Assembly: GCF_001650695.1 (NCBI RefSeq) | Contig: NZ_LWQS01000072.1 | Span: 1-35,499, forward strand | Source of the DNA: Chloroflexus islandicus | Lineage (GTDB): Bacteria; Chloroflexota; Chloroflexia; Chloroflexales; Chloroflexaceae | DNA: 35,499 bases | Direction of reading: 5' to 3' | Part shown: in pieces, positions 15,350 through 24,784 of the stretch | How positions within the stretch are numbered: the stretch's first letter is position 1 | Layout of the letters: each line of letters begins with the position of its first letter | The notes under the pieces: model-generated | What the model was told of the DNA's origin: nothing | The model's database searches: none | The model's input: the letters and a program-made list of their open reading frames with translations, nothing else | Program-made: the position numbers and the translations under genes

Positions 15350-16098
15350 AGCGGTTTTCGGGCAACCCAGCAGATGCGCTGAGTCATAGCGGTCGGCGGT
15401 TGAAAGGTAAAGCCATCATAACACCCTTCAATCATAAGTCCGGCAGTTTCGATCATCGTTGCCACCTGCACTGGCGGGTAGGCGCGCTCGATATGAATCT
15501 CGTCAAAACGCTCGTAACCGTCGTGATCATTGCCGATAAAACCGGTCAGCCACATGGTTGACGTATCGCTCACCGGGTCAAAATGGGTGCGTTCCACCTG
15601 TACATAGCCTGCCTGCTCGCTAAACGAGCATTGGCCCCAATCGACGGCCAAGAAGTGGCGCGTATTCATATCACCGACAAACAAGCCTCCCGGCGTCAAG
15701 ACCTGCGCAATGCCACCCAAGCACGCAGCCAGATCGTTGGCGCTGATCAGGTAGTTGAGGCTATCATAGGTGCACGTGACCAGATCAAAGGCATTCACCG
15801 GCAGCAACCCGGCCACGTCACGCATATCACCCTGCCGCAACTCGACCGCTGTTGCAACATGCGCCAACTTCTGCGCCGCTTGTGCCAGCATCGCCGGCGA
15901 ACGGTCAAGACCCGTCACCACCCAACCGCGTTCAGCCATGGTGGCGAGCAACGTGCCGGTGCCGCACGCGAGATCGAGCATCCGCCGTCCGGCAACGGGG
16001 TGGCGCTGCAAAATCTCTTCCAGATAGAGTGCGGTCAGCAGCGCAAACCGGATCTGGCCGCTCCCATCATACACCGCCGCATAACGATCGTACGTCAT
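15334..16098 (-). CDS. Class I SAM-dependent methyltransferase
   Basis: The 254-aa soluble protein has SAM-binding motif I LDLACGTGTLLATMAERG (about 41-58), motif II VTGLDRSPAML, then GDMRDV and the post-motif DLVTCTYDSLNYL, as in Methyltransf_25-type enzymes. A beta-rich insert (about 150-215: FSEQAGYVQVERTHFDP) resembles that of small-molecule methyltransferases. The substrate cannot be assigned. The start ATG 16098 overlaps the stop of the flippase-like gene in an ATGA junction, so translation is coupled. Its own 3' end overlaps the asparaginase-like gene. Confidence 0.8.
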   Translation of the reverse strand: MTYDRYAAVYDGSGQIRFALLTALYLEEILQRHPVAGRRMLDLACGTGTLLATMAERGWVVTGLDRSPAMLAQAAQKLAHVATAVELRQGDMRDVAGLLPVNAFDLVTCTYDSLNYLISANDLAACLGGIAQVLTPGGLFVGDMNTRHFLAVDWGQCSFSEQAGYVQVERTHFDPVSDTSTMWLTGFIGNDHDGYERFDEIHIERAYPPVQVATMIETAGLMIEGCYDGFTFQPPTAMTQRICWVARKPLCQRF

Positions 16099-17054
16099 GA
16101 AGGTATTGTACCACTCCGCCCAAGGGGGAACCAGAGCGAGACGATGAAGCCAACGATGATATGCTCGACGTTGATCAGCAAGAAGAGCGCCGCCAGCGTT
16201 AGCGCCTGTTCTTGCGAATAGCCATACGCGGCCAGCGTTGCCACCAGCACGACATCGCGCACCCCGACGCCGCCGATCGAAATCGGCAACACTTGTAAGA
16301 CTGAAATGAGCGCCGAGGAGCCAATCACCACCAATAATGGCACAGCATTCAGATCAAGTGCAAGGAAGAGCAACCACAACCGCAAGAAGGTAAAAAAGAC
16401 CGACGCGATGGTTGCTGCGCTCACGGTGACAATGAGGCTTGGCGTGAAGGTCAGGCTATGCATTTGCTCGTTCCATTGATCGAGCCGGGAACGCAAACGC
16501 GGCGCAATCCGTGGCAACACGACGGTGAGCAGCCACGAGCGCGGCCCGCGTGCTGTGAGCAATACTGTGACCGTTACCAGCCCAATTCCCATCGCCACCA
16601 CGATCGCCTGTTGCAACTCGCGGCTGGGCAACAGCCGCCCTAATGCAAAAACCCCGATCACCCCCAACGCCGACATGATGATCAGGTCGCACAGCCGATC
16701 CAGCACTACTGAAAGCAAGGCCGGCGCTGCTGGTTGGCCGCGATTGCGCAAGTAAACCGCCTTCAACAGATCGCCGGCCTGCCCCGGCGTCACCGCGCCG
16801 TAGAAAATGCCGACCATATACAGGGCGCAAGCCGTAGGCAGATCGAGCGAAAGGTTCATCGCGCGCAAAATCTGAATCCAGCGCCATGATTTGAGGATGA
16901 CGAACGGGGGCAGCAGCGCCAGCGACCAGATGATCGGCCCAATCTCAGCCGATTGCAAAATCTCCCACAGCAGACCGAGATCGCTGGTAAGCAGAAAACC
17001 GATCAGCAGTGCCGGCCCAATCAGCCGGAGCAGCCACGAGAAGATGGGTCGCAT
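16095..17054 (-). CDS. LPG-synthase TM-region / UPF0104-family integral membrane protein
   Basis: The 319-aa protein has about eight membrane helices and matches the flippase-like part of lysylphosphatidylglycerol synthases (AglD/MprF N-terminal type). The marks are SWRWIQILRAM, then YMVGIFYGAVTPGQAGDLLKA with the G-x-x-x-P-G-x-x-G pattern, LLSVVLDRLCDL, and ISIGGVGVRD. It has no C-terminal synthase domain. Such proteins are thought to move lipids or polyprenyl-linked sugars across the membrane, which fits the adjacent GT2 gene. I chose ATG 17054: GAGGAG (17065-17070) lies about 10 nt upstream and the first helix follows at once. Its stop overlaps the next start (ATGA). The gene starts 7 nt after the GT2 stop. 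Confidence 0.8.
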   Translation of the reverse strand: MRPIFSWLLRLIGPALLIGFLLTSDLGLLWEILQSAEIGPIIWSLALLPPFVILKSWRWIQILRAMNLSLDLPTACALYMVGIFYGAVTPGQAGDLLKAVYLRNRGQPAAPALLSVVLDRLCDLIIMSALGVIGVFALGRLLPSRELQQAIVVAMGIGLVTVTVLLTARGPRSWLLTVVLPRIAPRLRSRLDQWNEQMHSLTFTPSLIVTVSAATIASVFFTFLRLWLLFLALDLNAVPLLVVIGSSALISVLQVLPISIGGVGVRDVVLVATLAAYGYSQEQALTLAALFLLINVEHIIVGFIVSLWFPLGRSGTIPS

Positions 17055-17061
17055 GAACGCA

Positions 17062-18009
17062 CTACTCCTCTTCAGCGATGCGCGGCGGGCGTTGGAAGCG
17101 GAGAGCGGCGACCTGCTCGGCATTCAGCCCGAACATAAAGATGATAATGCTGCCGACAAACAAGCCCACGGCTGAGTTGGGAATGTGGAAGCGCAGCGGA
17201 TCGGTGATAAAGAAGCTGATCAAAAATGAGAGCAAGGCGAGCACTTGCATCGAGATAGCAACCGGAAAGTAGACGCGCAACGGCGCGAACAGCGAGACAA
17301 TCCGCAAGATGATCAGGCCAAAGCGAATGCCGTTGCGCAAGAGTTTTTGCCCGCTCTGGCCGCCTTGCCGGCGTTGGCCCATTACCGGCACATAGCCAAC
17401 GTGGTAGCCGGCCTTCAGCAGCGCCAGCGTGCTGGTCGTGGGGTATGAGTAGCGATTGGGCAGCAAATTGATGAATTCCATAATCACGTCGCGCCGCATC
17501 GCCCGGTAGCCGCTAGTCAGATCGCGCACCTCGGTTTCAACCAGATAGCTGCCCAGCGCGTCGAGCGCCCGGTTGCCCCAGCGCCGGAAGACCGAGTCGC
17601 CTTGCGTGTCGCGGGTGCGCGCGCCGACCACCATATCGTAGCCATCAGCAATGCCGCCTAACAGATCAGGGATATAGCGCGGATCCATCTGGCCGTCGGC
17701 ATCCATGAGCAATACGACCTCGCCGCGCGCTCGCCGGATGCCGGTTTTGACGGCTGCGCCGTTGCCGCGGTTGACCGGATGCCGGATAACCCGCGCACCC
17801 GCGGCTTGCGCGACTGCCGCCGTCTCGTCACGCGAACAGTCGTCGACCACGATAATTTCGGCGGCAGGCAAGACGGCGCGCACCCGTTCGATCACGCCGG
17901 CAATGCCGTGCGCTTCGTTGTAGGCCGGAATGATCACGCTCACGGTAAACGGATAGTCGCGAACGGCTTCCGGCATGGCCTGCGACGAAATCTGCATCGG
18001 TTGCATCAT
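17062..18009 (-). CDS. GT2 family glycosyltransferase, polyprenyl-phosphate sugar transferase type
   Basis: The 315-aa protein is a GT-A fold enzyme. VSVIIPAYNEAHGI opens the nucleotide-binding domain, EIIVVDDCSRDET follows, and LLMDADGQMDP carries the DxD metal/nucleotide motif. VRDLTSGYRAMRR is typical of DPM1/GtrB-like enzymes. Two C-terminal membrane helices (about 245-265 and 277-298) place it on the inner face of the membrane. It would make a polyprenyl-phosphate-linked sugar, the donor for GT-C enzymes such as the two encoded upstream. The start is either ATG 18009 or the adjacent ATG 18006; AAAGGG sits 4 or 7 nt upstream respectively. The gene starts 6 nt after the stop of the GT-C/TPR gene. 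Confidence 0.85.
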   Translation of the reverse strand: MMQPMQISSQAMPEAVRDYPFTVSVIIPAYNEAHGIAGVIERVRAVLPAAEIIVVDDCSRDETAAVAQAAGARVIRHPVNRGNGAAVKTGIRRARGEVVLLMDADGQMDPRYIPDLLGGIADGYDMVVGARTRDTQGDSVFRRWGNRALDALGSYLVETEVRDLTSGYRAMRRDVIMEFINLLPNRYSYPTTSTLALLKAGYHVGYVPVMGQRRQGGQSGQKLLRNGIRFGLIILRIVSLFAPLRVYFPVAISMQVLALLSFLISFFITDPLRFHIPNSAVGLFVGSIIIFMFGLNAEQVAALRFQRPPRIAEEE

Positions 18010-18015
18010 ATCCCT

Positions 18016-20157
18016 TTAGCGAATTGATATCTGCTGCACCATCACGCTCAACGGGCGCGCGTCGGTGTTGTCCGGCAACGATTGGTAAGGTAAAAACGTC
18101 GGCGCGCTCAGACTGACCGTCACCTCGCGCATGCCCTGCATCTGCGCCGGCAATGGCAGATAATACACCCGCCAGCCCCCCGGCGCAACTGTGATGGGTA
18201 TGCGTTGGTCGCCAATCGTGACCGTCAGCGGGGTTGGCGCCGGTGCGGCTAACCGCAGGGCCAGCACCTCATTGCCGGCGAGCGGCTCCGATAAGGGCAA
18301 GCGAATCGACCCTTCACCTTGCAGCCAGCGATAGGTTGTCTCGCCGGCGCGCTCGCCGAACGCAAATCCGTACAGATAGCCAAGGTCAAGGTCGTTGCCA
18401 AGCGTCAGGGTTCTGGTTGGCGCCGGCGTTAACCACGCAAACGCCAGCCGTTGCACATCTTCGCCAGCCTTCTCCTCAGTATCGCGCAATAATGTGGCGG
18501 CTGTCGCCGCATCGCCTTGCGCCCGCGCGATTGCCCCTCGCACCAGATTATTCCGGTGGGTTGGGTAATCGCCGATAACCTGCCCAGCCTCATCGTACCG
18601 CCCTTGCACCAGTAACCAACTGGCAAACTCGGCGCGGCCATCGGCAAAATCGGGATCAGCCGCCAGCATCGCTCGATACGCCTGCTCAGTCGCAGCCGTA
18701 TCACCGCGCGCGATTGCCTGTTGCGCCGTGGCCCACGCTTGCTCGCGGGCAAAGCCGGCGCGAATAATTTGCGGGTAGTCGCGATAGCTGAAAATGAGCG
18801 CCGCAAGGAAGAGGCTGGCCGCGAGACCGGCTAACGCAAAGCGATCCCAGCGCAACGGTTGTTGGCCGATTCGGGCCAGTGTCGCTGACCCATACAGCGC
18901 GAACCATAGCCAAACCGGCAGCAGGTAGCGCGGCTCGACGTGGATCAGCATTACCATCAGACATGTATAGCCGATCCAACCGAGGGCCACGAGGCGAAAC
19001 GCACCTTCGCGAGGCCGGCCAAGGAACGTAAACGGCGCCGCGAGAACGGTCGCCATCCAGATCATATCACCGATCAGGCCGGGCAACCATATCTCACGAA
19101 GAGGCCGGGTAAAGAAACTGGCCTTGACAAAAAAGTCTTCGATGAATTGCGCTTTCCAGATATGATGAAAGTGCGGCCAGAGATAGCGCGTAAACCGCCA
19201 CGGCTCGGTTTGGATGATTCGCCGCAATTCGGCGCTCACAAACCGTTGCCGCTCTTCTTGGGGCAACCGAGCTAAAACTGCTTTCGCTTCACCTTCACCA
19301 CGTCCCTCATGCACCGCATCGCTCATCGCGATCCAGAGATTAACCGGGCCGAGGGTATCAATCAGAATAATATCGCGGTAGAGAATGTAATTGCGGATCG
19401 TCCACGGCGCAATCGTCAGCGCAAACGGCAGCAGAAAGGCGAGCAAGGCGAGCACGACTTGCTGCCGGCGACGCTGGCCGGCGGCGCGCCACGCACTGAT
19501 CGCGATAAAGAGCACCGCAAACGCGGCGCCGTACAAGCCCGGCGAGCGGGCCAAGGCTGCGAATGCCAATGTTACGCCGGCCCCAATCAGCCAGCGCAAC
19601 CGCCGGTCATCACGCCAGCGCACGAGCAGCCACGCATGAATGACCAGCATGTCGAAAAAGAGCGGCTCGCTGAGAATGAGCGCCGGCAATTCGATCATCG
19701 GCATCCAGCCCGCGAGGATGGCAGCAAAGATAAAGCCGGTGCGCTGATCGAACAAGCGCCGCGCCAGATCGTAGCCAAGCGGAATGAGCGCCAATGACAA
19801 GATGACTTGGACAGCGCGAATCAGGGCAATGCCGATAGCCGGATCGCCGAACCATAACCCGATCCGTAGCATAGCGGCGAAGAAGAAGATATGGCCGGGC
19901 GGACGCACGAGCCATGAATTATCGACGTATTCACCGGTGACGGCAAAGCGGAGGGCGCGCACGTAATAATCGCCGTCATCGGCTGCCGAAAAGCGCGGAT
20001 CGATCTGGTTGACCGCAATAAACCAGAGCCGCAAGGCGAGACCGATCACGATTAGCACCCCGATGATCACGGAGGGTTGTCTCACCGCTTGGGCCAGCTT
20101 GATGCGCCGCCAACGCGGCGGCTCGATCGCTATGGGTTGGGTTGGTGAATATTCCAT
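18016..20157 (-). CDS. GT-C-like membrane glycosyltransferase with C-terminal TPR domain
   Basis: The 713-aa protein has about ten to eleven membrane helices in residues 30-460. The first extracytoplasmic loop carries SAADDGDYYVRALRF, an Asp-rich motif at the place where GT-C enzymes bind metal and polyprenyl donor, followed by WLVRPPGHIFFFA. After the last helix comes a TPR-like segment (AIARGDTAATEQAYRAMLAA, then GRYDEAGQVIGDYP) and a C-terminal beta-sandwich-like part. The role is probably transfer of sugars to an envelope polymer or glycoprotein. The start is ATG 20157, 28 bp inside the preceding gene, so the two are coupled. Substrates are not predictable. Confidence 0.75.
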   Translation of the reverse strand: MEYSPTQPIAIEPPRWRRIKLAQAVRQPSVIIGVLIVIGLALRLWFIAVNQIDPRFSAADDGDYYVRALRFAVTGEYVDNSWLVRPPGHIFFFAAMLRIGLWFGDPAIGIALIRAVQVILSLALIPLGYDLARRLFDQRTGFIFAAILAGWMPMIELPALILSEPLFFDMLVIHAWLLVRWRDDRRLRWLIGAGVTLAFAALARSPGLYGAAFAVLFIAISAWRAAGQRRRQQVVLALLAFLLPFALTIAPWTIRNYILYRDIILIDTLGPVNLWIAMSDAVHEGRGEGEAKAVLARLPQEERQRFVSAELRRIIQTEPWRFTRYLWPHFHHIWKAQFIEDFFVKASFFTRPLREIWLPGLIGDMIWMATVLAAPFTFLGRPREGAFRLVALGWIGYTCLMVMLIHVEPRYLLPVWLWFALYGSATLARIGQQPLRWDRFALAGLAASLFLAALIFSYRDYPQIIRAGFAREQAWATAQQAIARGDTAATEQAYRAMLAADPDFADGRAEFASWLLVQGRYDEAGQVIGDYPTHRNNLVRGAIARAQGDAATAATLLRDTEEKAGEDVQRLAFAWLTPAPTRTLTLGNDLDLGYLYGFAFGERAGETTYRWLQGEGSIRLPLSEPLAGNEVLALRLAAPAPTPLTVTIGDQRIPITVAPGGWRVYYLPLPAQMQGMREVTVSLSAPTFLPYQSLPDNTDARPLSVMVQQISIR

Positions 20158-22364
20158 AGGCTGCTTGTACCCTCATTCACCGCTGGACGAGATCCTTGCA
20201 TCGTATAGAGCGTGAACCGGCCAGTGCCAATCCGGGCCGCATCCGGCTGCGGCAGCGGCGGCGGCCCTTGCGCATTATCCCACAAGAGGTAATCGGCGCG
20301 CAGTGCTTGCAATTCGGCATACGTCACCGTGACCGGCACCCGCCGGTCGATCAGGTGCGCGATGGCCGAATATTTGGCCAGCGGCAGCCGGTCGGGGATG
20401 GCGGCGACGAGACTCGCACCCGTGGCCGGCACCATGCGTTGCACCAACTCGACCGCAGCCACTTCATCTGCCGGCTGCGCCGCCAGCACGGCTCTCACTC
20501 CATTGGCCGGGCCGGGGAGCAGGATGGTGATGATAACCAACGTCGCCAGCAAGAACGAGCGTTGGCTCCCCCAAAGCTGCGCCAAGGCCCACGCTGCGGC
20601 AACAGCGTACAGCGGCGCCAACGGCAAGAAGAAGCGCGGCAAGATGAAGGCGGTGGCAATCGCCGCTACGTACAACCCGATCAAGGCAATCAATGCCAGC
20701 CAACGCCGGTCAGCGCGATTGCGCCACGCTCGCCACCCCGCTGCCACGATCCCGCCGATCGCCAACCAGTTCGCCGGCCAACCCAACAAGCGCAACTGAT
20801 CGGCCCGGCCAAACTCACTCACATCTTCAGCGCCGGCGCCGAGAAAACCCACGATATTGCGGCCCCAGTTAGCCAGAAAGCGCACGGGATCGCGCCCAAC
20901 CACTTCTACTAGACTAATGCTATTGGGAACCTCATCCCAGCGCTGCCAGTCAGTGTTGGCGTAGACCGCCAGCCAGATATTTTTCGCCTGCTGGTTGAAC
21001 AATGGTTGGCCGGTTTGCACCGTATTCACCACCACCTGCGGCGCTGCCGCCAAGGCAAATCCTACCACAAAGCTGAGTGCAGCGCGCTTCCCGCCGCTCA
21101 ACCAGAGCGCGATGCCCCCCCACAGCAGCAAGATCAAGCCGGGATGGCGGATGAGAAACGCGGCGCCGGCCAGTATGCCGGCAAGGAATGCGATCGGGCG
21201 CGACGATCGCGCCTGCGCGTGCAAGGTTACGGCCACCGCTAACGTAAAACAGGCGGCAAACGGCATATCACTGCCGATCAGCAAACCATATTGCGCCACC
21301 ATCCCGCTCAGCGCCAACAACATTGCCGCCAGCACTGCCGGAGCAGGTGGGAGCAAGCTGCGCGCCAGCAGATAGCCGGCGCCGATCAGCACCCCGCCGC
21401 TCACGAGCGCAATGAGGCGCGCGGCGAGAAAGGCGTTATCGCTAGTCAATGGCCGCATCAGCCAAAGCACGAGCGGATAGCCGAGATGGTAGAAGCCATC
21501 GGCTTGAAAGATGGTTGCCAACGTGTCGCGAGTGGCAAACACTCGAAAATCGTTCTCGACGCCAGGCCGGGCCAGCGTGACATGCGCTTGCATCGCCGGC
21601 ATCAGCCACGCCATCCAACCAAGCGCGACGGCAAGCGCGAGCATGGGCAGGCTCCAGCGCGGCCAAGCGGCGCTCAGCCGCGGCCATTGCCAAACAACAT
21701 AACCAGCAGCGATCACCGCTACTGTCACTGGCGGCAGATAGAGCAAGGGATACGGGCTAAGGCGGTAAAATAGCAGCCAGAGGAGACCATACCCCACGAC
21801 TACGGCCAGTACGAGCCGCCACGATCGCTGATGCAAGATCATCCCGGCCAAGGCGCCAATCAACGCCGCATACCCCAACTGCGCAGGATACGGCAGCAAC
21901 GGCGGCATGGCGCTGATCGTGACCTGATCCAACAAGATGCGCGCATCGGTAGCGGGTGAAGCGAAGCGGATCACCACATCCACCGCTTTCGTCCAGCCAC
22001 CGGTGATAGAGACCGTATGCTCTTCCCAATCACCGCGAGCGAGCAACTGAAGCGGCGCTTCGTCATTCACCTGTACCGTCAGCGGCGTGCCAGCCGGCGC
22101 CTGCCACCGGAACGTCACTATCACCGGCGCACCCATCTGCGGCAAGCGCAGCGCCGCCGCCGGCAACACCCGCCGCACCGTCCCATCAGCGCCGGTCATC
22201 CCGGATTCGGCTTCGCTGAAGCCTTGCGCCACTGCCGCGTCATTGCGGCCAATGTCAAACGTGCGTTGCACCGGTGTTTGGCTAAAGAGGGCAATGACCA
22301 GAACGGCCATGATCGCACCGGCCAGCGCAGGCTTCAGGGTTGGCATAGCGATGAGCGATCTCAC
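20130..22364 (-). CDS. GT-C-like (PMT_2/ArnT-type) membrane protein
   Basis: The 744-aa product begins with one membrane helix, followed by an extracytoplasmic beta-rich domain of about 120 residues (APVIVTFRWQAPAGTPLTVQ, then ILLDQVTISA) that looks like a carbohydrate-binding jelly roll. About eleven further helices follow. The loop ARPGVENDFRVFATRDTLAT and the later RPLTSDNAFLAARL are positioned like GT-C donor-binding loops. Together with the next gene it forms a pair of related enzymes. The start is uncertain: GTG 22364 or ATG 22346, neither with a strong ribosome site; I give the longer form. It lies 19 bp after the HEAT/SH3b gene. Confidence 0.7.
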   Translation of the reverse strand: MRSLIAMPTLKPALAGAIMAVLVIALFSQTPVQRTFDIGRNDAAVAQGFSEAESGMTGADGTVRRVLPAAALRLPQMGAPVIVTFRWQAPAGTPLTVQVNDEAPLQLLARGDWEEHTVSITGGWTKAVDVVIRFASPATDARILLDQVTISAMPPLLPYPAQLGYAALIGALAGMILHQRSWRLVLAVVVGYGLLWLLFYRLSPYPLLYLPPVTVAVIAAGYVVWQWPRLSAAWPRWSLPMLALAVALGWMAWLMPAMQAHVTLARPGVENDFRVFATRDTLATIFQADGFYHLGYPLVLWLMRPLTSDNAFLAARLIALVSGGVLIGAGYLLARSLLPPAPAVLAAMLLALSGMVAQYGLLIGSDMPFAACFTLAVAVTLHAQARSSRPIAFLAGILAGAAFLIRHPGLILLLWGGIALWLSGGKRAALSFVVGFALAAAPQVVVNTVQTGQPLFNQQAKNIWLAVYANTDWQRWDEVPNSISLVEVVGRDPVRFLANWGRNIVGFLGAGAEDVSEFGRADQLRLLGWPANWLAIGGIVAAGWRAWRNRADRRWLALIALIGLYVAAIATAFILPRFFLPLAPLYAVAAAWALAQLWGSQRSFLLATLVIITILLPGPANGVRAVLAAQPADEVAAVELVQRMVPATGASLVAAIPDRLPLAKYSAIAHLIDRRVPVTVTYAELQALRADYLLWDNAQGPPPLPQPDAARIGTGRFTLYTMQGSRPAVNEGTSSLWNIHQPNP

Positions 22365-22383
22365 AAGATCCGGCCCTCACCCA

Positions 22384-23433
22384 TTACGGTGTCGCCGTGG
22401 GGGCAGTGAGCGGTAACGGCTCTTGTACCGGCACGTCTGCCGATGGCGGTGAAACCAAGGCCCGGTTCACCCAACCGGCGCCGCTGCCGTCAGGATTGGC
22501 AATAAACGAGTCGGGACTGCGCCGTTCGCCGAGCCTGATCAGATACCACTGGTCATTGGCGGTGCGGGCCAGAAAGATGATCTCGTCACCGGCATTAATG
22601 CGCCCGATCGGCTGGTTATTGGTGCCCGGCAACGGGCGCACATTCGCCACTTGCAACGCCGTGCCGGTGATCGGCTGCGCCACTGCCGGCGCCGGAGTTT
22701 GGTTGGCCGCCGGCGTGGGCCGGCGCGGGGTCGCGGTCGGGCGCGGCGTCGGCAGCACAAGCGTCGGCAATTCGGTTTGGCCGGGCACGTAGCGGCCAAA
22801 CTGATCCAATTCGTTGCGTAGCGCGCCGATGACCCCAAACGCTAGCGCTACCGACAACAAAAAGATCACACTCACCACAGCCAGCTTGATTAATTCGAGG
22901 CTCTGCGCCCAAATGCTGCGCCGGCTCAGCAGATCGAGCGCACTCTGCGCGGCGCCGGCGACCGATTCGCCCCAACTGGTGCGGCCTTGATCCGAACGGG
23001 CCACTTCGCGGAGGGCCAGCAAGGCCCGCACATCCCCAACTTGGGTCAACGCGCGCACCGCCCCCCAGCGCACATTGGCGTTCTGATGCTTGAGGGCGGC
23101 AATTAATGGCCCGGTTGCCCGGCCATCGCCAATCTGGGCCAGCGCTTCCGTCGCGCGATAGACGGCTAGCCACGGCTGATCGGGGCCGACAACGTTGCAT
23201 AATGCCGGCACCGCCGCTGCCCCTATGGCAACAAGCGCATCAACCGCTTCGGCATGGCGCGGATGGGCCGGATCGCCAAGCGCGCCAATCAGCTCGTCAA
23301 TCTCAGCCCGCGAGGCGGGGCGTTCTGCCGGTGGGGCTGATCGCGGCAACCGGGGCGCGGTCAAGCGCCGGGTCGGGCGCGGGGTTGGAGTAGGTTCAGG
23401 CGGCGATTGGTTTGGTTGCGGTTCAGTGGTCAT
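22384..23433 (-). CDS. HEAT-repeat, single-TM protein with C-terminal SH3b domain
   Basis: The 349-aa protein has a Pro/Thr-rich N-terminus (about 1-40) and HEAT repeats at about 42-165, e.g. LIAALKHQNANVRWGAVRAL and LAVYRATEALAQIGDGRATG. One membrane helix follows (LIKLAVVSVIFLLSVALAFGVIGAL, in two pieces from about 190), then a Pro/Thr-rich linker and a C-terminal SH3b-like domain (VANVRPLPGTNNQPIGRINA, then DQWYLIRLGER). HEAT repeats would bind a partner in the cytosol, and the SH3b domain would face the cell wall. I chose ATG 23433: it shares its A with the coaBC stop (TGATG), a classic coupled start. An in-frame codon at 23478 would lie inside coaBC. The specific role is unknown. Confidence 0.75.
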   Translation of the reverse strand: MTTEPQPNQSPPEPTPTPRPTRRLTAPRLPRSAPPAERPASRAEIDELIGALGDPAHPRHAEAVDALVAIGAAAVPALCNVVGPDQPWLAVYRATEALAQIGDGRATGPLIAALKHQNANVRWGAVRALTQVGDVRALLALREVARSDQGRTSWGESVAGAAQSALDLLSRRSIWAQSLELIKLAVVSVIFLLSVALAFGVIGALRNELDQFGRYVPGQTELPTLVLPTPRPTATPRRPTPAANQTPAPAVAQPITGTALQVANVRPLPGTNNQPIGRINAGDEIIFLARTANDQWYLIRLGERRSPDSFIANPDGSGAGWVNRALVSPPSADVPVQEPLPLTAPTATP

Positions 23434-24668
23434 CAGTCTGCAATCTCTCCGGCACGTGGCTGGCGCGTCAGCAGCCACTGCTCAAACCGGGCTACGATCA
23501 GATCAAGCAGCGTGGCCGCCGCTTCAGCTTTCAACTGCCGCGGCAATTCCACGGCCTGCTCACCATCAAGAACGGTCAGGGCAATCTCAGGTTGGCCGAT
23601 GCTGGCGATGGCGTCGTTGGCAACGATCAGATTCAAGCCTTTCCGTTGCAGCTTGCTGCGGGCATTGGCCAAGAGATCATGCGTTTCGGCGGCGAAGCCA
23701 ACCTTAAAGATATCGGTGCGGTGCGCTAATTCACCGACGACATCAGGATTCTGTACCAGTTGCAGGGTCATGCCTTCATCGCCATGTTTCTTAATCTTCT
23801 CAGCCGCCATCTGCGCTGGGCGAAAGTCGGCGACTGCCGCATTCATGATCAAGATATCGGCGTGGGCACACGCGGTTTGCACCGCCGCGCGCATTTCTAA
23901 GGCGGTCTCAACGGCAACACACGTAACGGCCCGTGGCGGCGTGAGCGCCGTTGGCCCGCTAATCAGCGTCACTGTCGCACCCAGATCACGGGCGCGTTCG
24001 GCTAGCGCATACCCCATTTGGCCCGACGAGCGGTTGCCAAGGTAGCGCACCGGATCGATCGGCTCACGGGTGCCGCCAGCCGTCACCACCACGTGACGGC
24101 CCCGCAGCGGCCCATGGTGGCGGCCCAGCAAAGCGCGAATTTCAGCCAGCAGATCGGCTGGTTCGGGGAGGCGACCGCGGCCAACCACCGGTTCGGCCAT
24201 CCGGCCCACCTCCGGCTCCACCACGTAAGCCCCGCGTGCGCGGAGCGTGGCCACATTCGCTTGCGTCGCCGGATGCTCGTACATCGAAGGATTCATCGCC
24301 GGCGCAATCAGCAATGGCGCACGTGTCGCCAGCACAGTGGTGGTGAGCAGGTCATCGCACAGACCAGCGGCCAACCGGGCAATGGTGTTGGCCGTCGCCG
24401 GCGCGATCACCACCGCATCGGCCCGCATACCAAGGCTCACATGGCCAATCACCCCGTCTTCAGGCAAGCTCCACATATCGGTCAACACTGGCCGTCCAGT
24501 GAGCGCTTGAAACGTTGCCGGGCCGACAAACCGCTCGGCGGCTTCGGTCATAATGACATCAACCTGCGCCCCAGCCAGCGTGAGATCGCGCGCCACTTGC
24601 ACGACTTTGTACGCGGCAATACTGCCGCACACGCCTAGTACAATTCGTTTGCCCGCCAGCGTATCCAT
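23433..24668 (-). CDS. coaBC: Bifunctional phosphopantothenoylcysteine decarboxylase / phosphopantothenate-cysteine ligase
   Basis: The 411-aa cytosolic flavoprotein carries two steps of coenzyme A synthesis. The CoaB half (C-terminal) joins 4'-phosphopantothenate to cysteine with CTP; the CoaC half (N-terminal) decarboxylates the product using FMN. CoaC marks are GKRIVLGVCGSIAAYK, the active-site His in IGHVSLG (His76) and IAPAMNPSMY. CoaB marks are VVTAGGTREPIDPVRYLGN, SSGQMGYALA, MNAAVADFRP and VGFAAETHD. The cysteine-bearing loop of the E. coli enzyme reads VGRMAEPVVGRGRLPEP here, with no Cys; some other bacterial lineages also differ at this loop. I chose ATG 24668 because an extended -10 box lies 38 nt upstream. 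It heads the long minus-strand operon and is divergent from rex. Confidence 0.95.
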   Translation of the reverse strand: MDTLAGKRIVLGVCGSIAAYKVVQVARDLTLAGAQVDVIMTEAAERFVGPATFQALTGRPVLTDMWSLPEDGVIGHVSLGMRADAVVIAPATANTIARLAAGLCDDLLTTTVLATRAPLLIAPAMNPSMYEHPATQANVATLRARGAYVVEPEVGRMAEPVVGRGRLPEPADLLAEIRALLGRHHGPLRGRHVVVTAGGTREPIDPVRYLGNRSSGQMGYALAERARDLGATVTLISGPTALTPPRAVTCVAVETALEMRAAVQTACAHADILIMNAAVADFRPAQMAAEKIKKHGDEGMTLQLVQNPDVVGELAHRTDIFKVGFAAETHDLLANARSKLQRKGLNLIVANDAIASIGQPEIALTVLDGEQAVELPRQLKAEAAATLLDLIVARFEQWLLTRQPRAGEIAD

Positions 24669-24705
24669 ACCATTTCCGTCATTCAGGCCGACTCCCTGCC
24701 GGCGC

Positions 24706-24714
24706 ATTGTAGCA
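24706..24714 (-). promoter_or_regulatory. Extended -10 promoter of coaBC
   Basis: The minus strand reads TGCTACAAT, the same box as before the NACHT-FGE gene. The start would be near 24699, leaving an about 30-nt leader to ATG 24668. No -35 consensus is seen. Confidence 0.5.
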
Positions 24715-24784
24715 CATGTAACGCAACGCTACAGCTACGCGCGGTGTAGCGTACAATGTTCGCTAAATTATGTGATAAAAGCGC

